Made by a program: the position numbers and the translations under genes. From assembly GCF_000006565.2 (NCBI RefSeq), contig NC_031480.1:4003529-4067528 (forward strand): a stretch of DNA of 64,000 nt, written 5' to 3'. Source of the stretch: Toxoplasma gondii ME49 (Eukaryota > Apicomplexa > Conoidasida > Eucoccidiorida > Sarcocystidae). Below, in pieces: positions 12,565-24,600 of the stretch. The notes under the pieces were generated by a model that searched no databases, was not told the DNA's origin, and saw only the letters and a program-made list of their open reading frames with translations. Each line of letters begins with the position of its first letter. The stretch's first letter is position 1.

Positions 12565-12954
12565 CGTTGGATGCGGGTTCACCTGGACCGCAGAGTCGCT
12601 CGTATTCCTTTTATCTAAAAGCACATGCGTAGCTGGCGGGACCTAAAAAAGCTTGACGAATGGCTGCGTCGCTCTCTTCAAGGGTGTGCTCAAACGCTCC
12701 CGGATTCCTAAAAGTCTCTAAACCCACTGAAAAAAAAATCAGGTCAAGAGTGTACACGCTGTAGGTCTGATTTACCGCAAAGACAAGAGAATGGTGCAGC
12801 GGGCACAGGCAACGCTGGCGAGCAAGAAAGGCATCTCAATCTTTCGATTGTTCAAGCTTATTGAGAGTTTGACGAGACGACGCTTGACCAATGACCTCCC
12901 GTGCATTGCTTGCATCTGTACGCATGCGAGCTACACCCGTCTGTTTCCGTCCAA

Positions 12955-13003
12955 CTCATATATATATGAATATATATATATATGTATATATATTTATATA
13001 TGC
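12955..13003. repeat. Interrupted (TA)n microsatellite
   Basis: TA repeats broken by single G or T substitutions. Confidence 0.85.
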
Positions 13004-13856
13004 CTGCTCTTCTGGTGAAGAATGGATATCCTGTTTTTCGTCGGGCAATTGATGGTGTGTCACTGCAGATTCTGGAGCACTTTTGCAAAGTCACACACTG
13101 CTGTCAGCCGCCTTGTGTGCGATTATTTGTTCCACATTCGCGTGCAACGCATGTGGAACTCGCGATGCTCAGAGGGCAATAGAAGCAACTGTGCACAAAC
13201 AAAAAATGCTACAGTTGCAGAGTCACTAATCGCTTCTCGGTGGGGAAGCCTGGGGTTTTCCTTTTCTGACGAAGAACATGTTTGTTTCCTGATGTGGGGG
13301 CTATGTGACGACATCCAGCGATTTGTATTATAGATCGTTTCCCATTTCACTGACGGTAGAAGGTTTCCGTGAGAAGCCCCGAGCTTCCACGCGTTAAACT
13401 CCAAACCGCCATACCCAGCCGCAAGACGCGGGAGCCACACACCAACTGAGTTGCACGCATGTGTAGGACGGAATGCCAAAGCCTCGTGAAACCCAACTGG
13501 GGTCGCGAAGGGAATGTGTGAGGTAAGACTGACTGCCAACCATCGAACACAACATTGTTGTCGCCGGACTGCAGAGATGAGGCACTCTGGCAGAGTGGAG
13601 CGCAAACCCCCTACGAGAAGTACGGACACATGCGGCTCTAGCCGCTTGCCCCCGCGTACGCGTAAAAAAGGCAAATGACACCACAGAAACATCTGGGAGT
13701 CTCTGCAAGACGTAAAACCTAAACGACAGATGCACGCTGATACATACCCCCGCATGCATCTGTCTACATCTTCCTCTCAGCGAATCACCACGATACGCTG
13801 TTCACTGGTCTTAACTCGGAATGCACATGCAGACATAGAACCACGGGCGCTCTATG

Positions 13857-13913
13857 CATGTATATATATATATATATATACATATTTAACATGTATATAT
13901 ATATATATATATT
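13857..13913. repeat. Double (TA)n microsatellite
   Basis: Two TA runs separated by a short palindromic spacer around ACATATTTAACATG. Confidence 0.85.
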
Positions 13914-14049
13914 CAGACGCAAGCAGGAGAGCCAGATCCGCCCACTATGTCCGGAGGATAGCAAGCAAAGCCACACATTACTCTGGGTATCACGATCAAT
14001 CTGTCCTCTCCACACACATGTTTTTTTTTCACGGCATCTCCATGCTCGA

Positions 14050-17000
14050 TTAGCTTGCAGGAACTGCCCGCACCACCTCGTCTATCGCCTCGACCACATA
14101 CGGCAAATTAGCCTGGGTGAGACCCGCCTGCAGAAAAGAACAGCCGCACGGAGTGTGCACGATGTTGAGTCTCGAAAGCAGTTCAGTAGTGGCTTTCTCT
14201 CGGTGTTAATCCGAGTGATATCAGTAAGCCCTATATGACGCGTAGCATGCAAGAAACATACTTTTCGCATGCACATCTCGTAGACGAGAGTTTTCCCCGG
14301 CGTTACCAGTGGCTTGCACCAGTGAGAAGCCCGGGCAACGGGGCTACAACTCCGAAGTCCGTCTGCGCAAGTCTAACCGGTTACGCACATTTGTCTGGAG
14401 ACATCGGCAGGGTACCGATACTGAGACCCCTCGCCAACGAACATGAACACTGTTAAGAAAAATGTCTTGACCCATTTCAGCTCACCAGACTAATGCGGCC
14501 GTTGTTCATCATGTACACGTGCCAGTGCTTTGTCATCCGTTCAGCTTGTTCTCCTGGAAGCGACACCGCGACAGAGAAAAGCGAACGTTGTTTTCATGTC
14601 TACCGATTTGGGGACGAAAAACCACCTGCGCGCGGAGGTGGCTCGCACACGCCGAAGACTGGGATCCGCGATGCAGCCCCAGAAAAGGGTGGTTTATCGG
14701 AATTTAAAAATCCAGTAATCCAGTGTATCATGGATAACAGGGAGACTAGCTTCAGTTGTTATTTTGCTGGCAGCGGAAGCCACATGTTTAACGCACATCG
14801 AGCACACACATTACAGTGCTTGATTGACTCTTGACACTTGAAACACAGTGATCGACTTCAACGTGAACCGCTGTCCTAACGCGTCCCTTTCTTTGCTCGG
14901 TTACTTCTGCATTGTTCCTTTTAAGACTCTCTTCCCTTTTTAAACACACGAATACGCATTCCAAAGGCACTGCTTCGCTAAACTACAATTGCTCCAAAAG
15001 CCTCATCTCTACACCGCACGCATGGACTCTGAAAGATAGCCCCGCCAGTCCAGGCGAACGCGTTTCTGCCTCGCCGCTGAAGTCCTACGAGTATCCAGAC
15101 TCGCGTCTCTGGACCTTGGAAACCTACGGGAGAGGCCAGTGTAGGAGAACATTCCAATTTGCTCTGTGATGTGTCTCCACGTTCCTGGCGTCTGCTTCGC
15201 CTCTAGACCACTCCGCAACGCACTCCGTACACTCTGGATTCGACCTGCAAGTTCCTTCAGTTCCGACATCCAGGCCGCTTTCATGTTCGGATCTCCCAGA
15301 ACTCGACTGACGATGCGCGCCCCGTGCAACGGTGGGCTGCTGTACATGGGCCGAATAATTTTTTTCACTTGACTCAAAACAACTTTTGCTCGTTCTGCGT
15401 TCGCGCATACCTGTAGAGAGACACACATACAATTCAGAAAAGGACCCACGGCGCATGCACGCTCGTGTGCGCCACATACATGCATCGTGATTTACTGTAA
15501 CATCGCCGGATGCACCTTTTATTCAACGAACGCCGCCTTCGCCGGCCAAAGCATATATAAATCGGCCAAACCAACAAAAACAATACACAGATATCGGCAA
15601 CTATATCTGTCTATCCATCTGTATCTATATCTACACCAGTCTATCTAGATCGATATATGCCTACGTAGCTATCTATATCAGCCTGTCTCTCTCTAACCAC
15701 ATTTGTCTTTCTCTGTCTATACGTGTGTTTATCTCTCTATATCTCTCTCTCCATAAACATATCTGCACGTATGTGTACATTTACACATACGTGAATCAAT
15801 TTGTCTTCCTATATACGTATCGATCTATCTACGTATCTACCTATCTATCTAATATATAGATATCTGTTTATCGAGACACATTTGGAAAGCTCAGTTCAGC
15901 AATGTTGGCAACGTCTTTGCGGTGGCTTTCGTCTGTCGTGACGTTCTTTCCGTTCGTCAGAAGCAACGCAAGTCCGGCGCCTTTCTGTTCCCTCCTGCCT
16001 CCATCATGGCGAACGAATCTCCCTTTCACAGGCTGCGCAAGAGTATGCTAAGTACTCAAATGTACACCCGAGTCGGTAGATGCAACGGCAGACGCATCCC
16101 AGAGGCCCGCGAGGACCGACACAGCATGCTGGCTTGTGCAGGCCTTCTTCCCCTTCGTTCTACTGTTCCTGATTTCTTTGTTTCGAGGCATTCTGACTGA
16201 CAATGTGGAGCATGCCTATGCGTTCGCCATAGAGCCCCATGTTCTTGGCGAACGACTGGCAGACGAACAGTTCCATGTTGCCCTCGTTGCAGAACAGACG
16301 CGAGCTGAAACTGTCGCGCTGCAAATCCCCGCTCGCGTAGCCTTGGTAGGCATTGTCGATCATCGGCACGAGCCTTTTGCGCTTGCAGAGATCCATGATT
16401 TCTCGCCACTGGGCCTCATTTAGATCTACTCCTGAAACAGAAACCGATAGCCAAAAGGGAACTCGAAAGAAGTCGGACACTCCCTGCGAATGCGCCGAAG
16501 GACTCATGATTTTCCCATGTACGATGCTTCACCAGTTGAAGGTCTTCGCTTCTCTGAGGCTGGAATATTTTAATTTTCTGGCGCAGCGGAGCCGCTTCAG
16601 AAATAGAAACAGACTTCCAAGAAAACCAACTGAAATGGGTTGTTCCCGACTATTTACAATGTAATGGAGAACAGAGTCTATGGTGACGCCAGCTCCTCTC
16701 TTTGCGTCTCGCAAGCAGAGAAGCAGACTGTGTTTATGCCCACATGTATCCATGCAAGGAAAACTCTTTCAACAACGGCGAGACGTTCATCCATTTCTTG
16801 AGGACAGGTAGCGACGCAGGACCGAGCAAGAGTTCCTAGACGAAGCAACTCGGCGGAGTCTAGTTTGCTTTAGAAACTCCATGTAATTTCGAAGAAACTG
16901 GCGGAACGAAACCGACACGGTCTCACTCACCTCTTGATATTAACGTAGAAGAAACGGTCGCAACGGTCACGGGCACAAACGCGCATACGAAGGCGGCGGT

Positions 17001-20000
17001 ACACGGTGCAGAGCGCTAAGGTTGTAGTCCTCGTGTGACAACTCGTGAGCTATCTGTCCTCGAAATATCCTTTTTTAACTTGTTCACTCATTTATGGATA
17101 GACTCAACCAGTTCATCATTGATAAAAACACCTGCCCCTGGCGCGTAAGCATATCTATCTATATATACATATACAAATATACGCATGTGTATGTGTATAA
17201 TATATGCATGTGTATGTGTATAATATATGCATGTGTAGATCAAGTCATGATGATAGCGCGCATGTAGCGTCCAGGAAGGAGCAGTTACGCAAGCGGAAAC
17301 GTGGTAAAGTTCTCTTCTCTTTCCTCAAAGACATGTTAGAATGTAATGCGTGTATGGAAGACTTTTGAACGGCTTGTTCAACGGCGTTGATCTCATTTAA
17401 TTGACGAAACGTCTCTTTGTCGGCGTTTCTTCCTCCTTGCCCCTCTTACCCGTGGGATTGTGGGCGCAAGCGTGGAGGAGGAGAACTGAGTACGGAGCAG
17501 CACTCTCCAGTGTCTTCTTCATGTTTTCGAAATCGACACCTTTCGTGGCCTGAGACGCAAAACGCGAAACGCAGTCCACCTCCCCGTCGAAAGTTCAGCC
17601 GCAACTTGTTTCAATTAAATCGGATTCTTCTTCACTGAGAAATCTGCTGGAGTTCGAGATGCACGACGCGTGCACACTGCGCGCGGAATGATGCTGCGTT
17701 CTCTGTGTCAAAATCCTCCCCTTCAAGAAGACTAGTCCAATGCGTTCGATACGCACCGGCCATTCGCTACGAGTATTCACCAGTCACTGGAACATGCACC
17801 GAAGTACGCCGCGTGCTCACGCAGTGCTCAAACAGAAAGTCTGGCGTTTTTTTCGACTCTTGCAAACGGCTCTGCTGTAAGATCGATGTTTAGTGCGAAG
17901 TGAAGAGTAAACAACGTGGTGTTGATGTGAACATCGGAAGATACCTTCGCACGCAAATACACAAGACGCATCGTACCTTTACAAAGATCTACGGAGGTAC
18001 ATACCGCCAGGATGTGCAGACACTGACCACAATGTGGCGCATGCAAACGCAAATTAAGATAGCAAAGTCACCGAACTGTCTAGAGACCTCAGTCCCGAAA
18101 CGGGGCTAAAACTGACATCCACCTAGCTGGAATCGCACAAACAGGCCGGTGTCCAGTGTCGACTACAGTCACAGAACGGGCGTTTTCTCGAGTTGTTTCG
18201 GATTTCGTTTCTAAGCGAACGCTTGGACGTGCTGCGTGACACAGAGAACATTTTTTTGCTCACTGGATTCCAGTAAGGGTAAGTTGCCACCTCGAGTCCC
18301 GCCTTCTTGAAGATGTTCGGGTGGTTTGGCCAAGTCGGTTCGCTCATGTATACGGTCTGTACATACACCCCGGAACAGACACCTGAGAGCCTCTCTACTT
18401 GTGGGAGTTCTGTTGTTCTGCTCAAGTTGAAATTCACCTTGTTTTTCTCCAGCGAGATCCGGCCGAAACGACCAGAGCAGCAAAGACTTCTCGCTCGCTG
18501 AAAAAGCGATTCAAGGAACCTGAGCATGGAGAGAAGCCCCATTGGAGCGTCAGCCTCGAGTCCGCTTTGTGGCACTGCGGACGAAGAAGAATGCGACAAG
18601 TGAAGTAACGAAGTGAAAACTACAACCTCTTCCAACGCGTGTACTTTGACGAAGAATTCGGTTGCGTGAATTCTCAGCGTACCATACACTTGAGCATGCT
18701 CGAATCGACGAATCCAGCCAAAGACGAATACAACCTTCACGAGCTCTGCTTGCAAAACTCTGTGCACAGATAAAACTACATGCATGCATGTACCTATCTA
18801 TGTGTTCAGCGACGCAGACAGACACTCGTTCAGACGAAGGTTTTCGTATCCAGAAACAACGCAGACAGTCAGTTCGGAATTCGAGACAGGTCTGGACTGA
18901 GCGGGACGAACCTCCCGAGAAGGATTCGCTTGACGGCCTCAGGTTCTCATGCGACATATTGCTCCCCTGGATGTGTACAGTTCCATACAAGAGGCGAATA
19001 TCCTACTCAACTACCTCCGAACGCGCGAGGCGCCCCTATTCCGGGTACGGGTGCTTCGCTGCTCGACTGTCCCTGCTTCTCCTGCGACTGCAAGCTTTCG
19101 AGAGTCGCTGCAAAGAATGCCTGCATGTGCACCGAGCTGTCCGGGGAGTGCAGAACAAAGAGTGAGCTTCGTCTACCACTGACATACGGATTCTTCGAAA
19201 GCGATGTCTCCACTTTGTTTTTCTCTGTTACCATACCCCGTGCGACGCTTCTTGGCTTGACGGCGTCGCCAGAAATGCAGAGTTGTCAGAGCTAGTTGGA
19301 CGGTGATAGAGAGCGGGAGAAACGCTCATGAAAATCCTGTGGATGCGAGACGCCAAAGTGCTCCAGAGACGCGTTTCAGCGCTTCAACAAAGCAGTTACT
19401 CCTCACCTTGCAATGCGGCAAGAAGTATCGAAGGAATTCTCCGGCAACGCGCAAGCCTCCTGTCCCTGACAGAACTTGAGCCGAGCAAATGCGTTCTTCT
19501 GCTATTGCAGAACTGTCTTCACCAAAGAGGAGTTCCTGTGTTTGCTGGAGGCAAGGAGAGACAGAGTGACACCTGATTCTTTGTTTGCACAGTGCGGCGG
19601 TGAAGTAGAGGTGAACGAGTGTAAACAGTTCCGGCAGAACCGAGAGAAATGCATGCACTCGAAGCGATACAGTTGCCTAGCAAGTATGGACCTGCACAAG
19701 CAGTAGCCGCAGAGAGACGCAAAAGCTGTCCCCCCTCCTCTGGGGGACGCGTGACTACACCTTCTACAAGAAAATGCTCTGCGACAATCGATGGGGAAGA
19801 ACCTGGCTGTCGCAAGGTCCTGAAGTGAACATCTTCGTCAAGCGTTGGAATGGCGACCGCGCGCGGCACCTACAGCGAGACGCTGCGCTGAGTTCCACAG
19901 GTTACACATGGCAAGGCCTCTGCGGCATGCCGTTTGAGAAACTGGAGCATTCAGGTGGAACTGCCATCCGTGAAAAGCTGTGGGTGGTCGAGGCCGCGCA

Positions 20001-20845
20001 TGGACGGCAAAAACGCTGACTTGGTACTTGTTCAGAGCGGACACAAGACGCCTCAAGATCCATCGCAGGTCGCCAGCTTGACCGGATAGAGATGCCTTTC
20101 TCTTCTGCGGTGAGGCAGTAGTTTTTCTTTTGCGAGACTTTCTCTATTTCCAGAATGTCGTCGAGAGTCCTGCCACTTCGCTCGGAGAGAAGGGCAACGA
20201 CGTCGCTGGAAAGCGCACCGCTCGTGTGTATGACAGCGCGTTACCTTCTTCAGCTCCGGGAGGCCGTCGATCGGAAGGTACTCCTTGTACAGGTTCGGAT
20301 CCGCAGCCATCTCCTGCTCTACTTGTCTGACACATCTTGGAGAGAGAAGGAACAAAAGCACACAAAAACAGCCGCGCCAGAAAGGAGACGTCAGAGAGAA
20401 AAAGCGATTTCTCATGCTTAGACAGGCAGCCACAGGACAATGCCTACACAGAAGAAAAGAAAGGACCTCTACGTGATGGTGCAGTCGGACAGCGATGCCT
20501 CGGCCTTATTGAAAAGAGCGAAACAGACATGTCTCCAGCTAACACAGAAGGATGAACTTTGCGGCAAGAAGCCTCCTCCAAACTCATGCAGTCCCTGAAT
20601 TCGAAACAGTTCGAACGAGGTACTCGTCAGTCGCCTATCCACAGTCTACGCCGAGAACATATCCGATGTGGAGTGACTTTTTCACGGCGTTGCCTCCAAT
20701 TTCTCTCACAAAGACAAGACAGTGCACTGTCGCGTAGGACGCTGCGCGGTCTCGCGTATCCGACACATGCATAACGATTCCGAAATAAACACAGATGGAA
20801 TAATTGTACATATATATATATATACATATATATACATATATATAC

Positions 20846-20879
<34 letters not shown>

Positions 20880-21691
20880 CACCTTTGTGTGTTATGCACG
20901 TGTACATGCGCTTGTACACATATCTGCCTTTCTGCATATTTTGATAAGTATTCATTTGTACAGCAGTCCGATTGAAATTGGTGTTGTAGTAGTAGTGGCG
21001 TTTTACGGCATGCATTCTTGTACGTCGTCCGTCACGCGTTGCAAGTTGAATTTCCAAGGAGACAAAGCTTGCGCCTCGGACGGACGTTGCGCTTTTCAGA
21101 TGGAGGTCGACTGCACCCGAGCTGGCTTGCTTAGCTTGGCACTGATCTCACGCTTTCCTTTGAAAGTTGAAAAAGACAAAAGTACCTGAAAACGTAGGGT
21201 TTTCCGTCATCTGTTCGGTAGGCTCCGATGCCGAGGTTCACTTTTCTTGGGTCTTGGTCTGCCCTGAACGCGACTTCCAGTCCGAGAATGGGGTCCGGGG
21301 GTGCCTCTTGGACACCGTCGAACAGGGAACTTTGTGTCGCCATTGTCCTCGAGAAATACCCTCTGTTGAGTGCAGAAACTCCGGAGAAACTCGACAAGGA
21401 AGTCGCTGGGCTTCGAGTACACAGAGAAAGACAGAGGGAGACGACACTCCCGCTTGCAAGCGACCGCAAGAGAAGGCTGGAGACGTTTTCTTGCTCGCGT
21501 CCTTCTGCTCGTGCGTGGGGATGTTTCAACGAGGGCCTTTTTGTGTGTTTGATCTCAGGAGTTCGCGGCGTCGCCGACGTCGGCAGCCACGAGAGAAAAC
21601 TCGAGGGTAAGGCTTTGCTGTCCACACGCAGCCGCGAAACGTTCCTGGGAAGCAGCCCGGCAGCCGAGCCGCAGAAGAGTGCGAGAGTCAT
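14050..21691 (-). CDS. AST: Aspartate aminotransferase (PLP-dependent, class I), nine exons
   Basis: It interconverts aspartate + 2-oxoglutarate and oxaloacetate + glutamate. On the minus strand the exons run 21691-21186, 20326-20245, 19544-19407, 18356-18264, 17549-17450, 16431-16202, 15410-15128, 14553-14486 and 14127-14050. All phases agree. From the internal Met at 21343 the protein is 409 residues, the usual family length. Family landmarks are present: [16 protein letters not shown] with the cofactor Asn; PMIDNAYQG with the PLP-binding Asp and Tyr; and CQSFAKN with the Schiff-base Lys at residue 253. The GRISLAGL segment holds the substrate-carboxylate Arg. The frame continues upstream of Met 21343, and a Met at 21691 adds 116 residues. 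These are Arg/Ser/Leu-rich and poor in acidic residues near the start, ending Arg-Gly-Tyr-Phe-Ser before the core, so mitochondrial import is plausible. The frame remains open to an ATG at 21952. Confidence 0.95.
15595..15872. repeat. Degenerate (TATC)n tetranucleotide satellite in an AST intron
   Basis: About 280 bp of imperfect TATC/TGTC/TACG repeats lie in the intron between the exons ending at 16202 and beginning at 15410. No coding potential is seen. Confidence 0.75.
17181..17237. repeat. Short tandem repeat, about 23 bp x 2.3, in an AST intron
   Basis: The unit ATGTGTATGTGTATAATATATGC is repeated twice, followed by a partial third copy. Confidence 0.75.
20809..20879. repeat. (TA)n / (TATATACA)n microsatellite in AST intron 1
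   Basis: TA runs with regularly spaced C interruptions every 10 bases, then a pure TA run. Confidence 0.88.
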
Positions 21692-24600
21692 CGCGAGAGC
21701 GTTCGACTTTGACACGTTTTTCCTCGGAGAATTGCACAAATACCAAAAAAACAGACGGGGAGAAAAGAAGAACTGTGCATGCACGCGGCTCAACGCTAAG
21801 ACTGTGTTGCCGGCCGACGAACGAGGAACGACAATGTGGAGGGAAACGAGCGGGCTTTCGACACTTTCCCCTAGGTTCTCACTAAGAGTTGGAAACATAG
21901 TTTTAACCGGATTGGTCGCTCCAGGTTTTACTTCTGATAGGGCTAAGCACACGTCGTACGAGGGTACACAATGAAGAACGGTCTTAGGCGTCCACAGGGG
22001 GATAGTTCAAGTCGAATAAGCAGTTGTCTTTCGAAAAGACGAGAGCCAACGCCTTTAATAGACTTAAAGAAAAGTGTAACGGCGAATGTGTGCTGAACTT
22101 CGACGACGATTGAGACCATACACACTCGAGATACCAGACACCGAAAAAGTGGCAGAGGCAGAACCGTGAAGAACTTCAGGGCGGACGAGGGGGGGCAAGT
22201 TTGTGACGAGACATGTTCATGTGCTACGCCAGGCTGGTTGCGGATTCGCAAGTCCACAAGAGCAGTTTGATGGAAAAGGAAAGAAAGGATGTAACGAAAT
22301 GATAAGCGGCTATGAACGTGGCTGTCAATCGGCCAACTTTTCTCTGTGTATACCCTTACGTTTTTAGGGCGATATCGGACTCTGTAACACTCGGTTCGGT
22401 CCGACGTTTCGCTCGTAGGGCACTGATAGCAATTCAACACGAAACCGTTTGACAAACCAAAGCCACGAATCATACAGGAGTCGAGTATTCTCCAAACATA
22501 CCAGTATTAGTAGCTTCAGGAGCCCCTCTGGAGAAAATGAATATTCAGTTTCAGGTCATGTGTCGCTGTCGCCTACGCCCGTACGTAATGTCGAATTCAG
22601 TAAGAAAATGGGGGAAAGGACTCTGTGGTTTCTCCAATTCGTCTTCTTCTACCTCGTCGTCTTCTTACTTCTTCTACATCTTCTCGGTCTTTCTGCTCAG
22701 CAGTGTAACAGATAATCAAGGGAATTTGGGGACATTTTTGGCATAATGCTTGAAAGTACTGCATGAATACGTGGAATAAGTGAGACAATCACTTTAGGCC
22801 TAGCCAAGAACACATAAGATCAGATGCCTAAATAAGGCGAAGAATCTGTGTTCACACGAAATACGTTGACAGAACCTCCAAGCAGGCCTCTACTTTCCCC
22901 TGCAAACTTGCTATAAGAAAACGACTTTGTGGTGCGGCTGGAAGCAGCTTTTTGCAGATCTGTGAAACAAAACAAGCGAGTCTCAAGCGACACTTAGTTA
23001 CTTGGGAAACCGATTTTGCTTCCAGTTATGAGATGCAGATAACAAATCTCTGTATTACTGCTGAACACCACCAACCACCACCACCACTGTGTGCTACTTA
23101 AGGCAGCTAAGAGTGTTGCATGTACCGCAGCCTACAGATAAAGGCGTCAATACGAACAAAGACACCAAAGCTAGGCCGTGTGTTGTAATTGTCACACTGG
23201 AAGTGGATATGTCTGTGTACAAATGGTCCGCTATCCAGAGCTGTGTAGCGCAAATCGAATCCGTAGGACCCCAGAGTATCCAGTGTAGTCAGATCCCGCA
23301 GAGTTGTATGAATGTTCATGACAGGCAAATCGTTTATATTGCATCTGAATAAGCAATCTGGTCCCGGGATATCCGTCACATTGCGTTTTCCGACAGACAT
23401 AAGTTAGTCCACGCGTTGTCCATTGCTGCAGTAAGAGGAAACAATCACTTCAAGTCAGGACGTGGAAGTTTGATACACACAGAAGCACCCCGATAAAATA
23501 AAACATTGTAAAGTAGGAAGTCTTCGTAAACGGTAAACTGTTTTTGGGAAAATGTAAAGGTAGCCGATGTACGATCGTTTGGGAACGGTAATGTTTTGAA
23601 AGTGACTGCACCCAAAGCCGGCAATTTGTCGTTCAAGCGTGGTACGCTGGTACCTACTAATTTCCTATGGCGTACAGTAAGTGAGATACACGCTGCTGAC
23701 CTGAACCTCCAGGTCACACTCCAAAGTGATCTGTTGACAGTGAGAGGCGAATGCGAGCTGCTCTAGATGGAAATGCTAGCGTCACCATTTCGTGTTGACC
23801 GTGATAAATGCCGAAAGGGGAATGTCCATCTGTGAAGGTTTTTTCGTCTTGATTGTTTACCACAGTTTTCGTTTTCGCAGTGAGAGGGCGTCATCGTTTC
23901 GTCGACGTCGTCGGCTGTCTTAAGAGTCGAGAGGCATAACGACTCAACAGCTGCCACACGACGACGATTTTATTCCGCACAGTGAAAGACAGGCAGCTGC
24001 TTCTCTAACGGACCGCAAAACGCTAGCAAACTCATCCCGCAGGTCAGTCGGTAATGTAAGAGACTACTCAATGAACGAGGTTTCTACGGGGTAGTTGAAT
24101 AGTTACCTTCTTTGTTCACCGGATATCCAAGTTCGAGTGTGTGAGGAAAGGCGACAAACACCCACGAAAAAGCTCGCAATTATGTTGCCACTCCTCGTAA
24201 AAAAGAGCTGAATTCCTAGATAGGTCATTGATTCAAAGTTCATGAGTCAAAGTGCTACACAGACAGTCGCAAAACGCCGAACCGTTATTCAGAGGAACGG
24301 CGAAAAAAGTCCATAAAGACAAACTCCTAGAAACGGCTGCGCCGTATTGACTCACCGTTGACGCAACTACGGTTTCCGTCTTCGGCCTGTCTTTCTCTTT
24401 TGTATCAGATGTTTGCTTTTCTATGCAGCGAAGCAAGCGGTCGGCACAGCTAGCGAAACGATTTGAAGAAGTCTGTCAAACCGCCTTGTTCGAAATAGCT
24501 CACCAGGGGTTTCTACAGGTAGGCAACTGTCTGACACGGGTTTAGACTGAAACAGTGCACTGATTTCGGTATCTCGCCACTTTCTCTTGCTTGTTTTCTT

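Larger units (their letters stand above)
12565..14049. other. Convergent intergenic region with TA tracts
   Basis: This lies between the 3' ends of the EF-hand gene (plus) and the aminotransferase (minus). It holds two TA-rich microsatellites (about 12955-13003 and 13857-13913) and no supported gene. Both 3' UTRs must be here. Confidence 0.55.
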
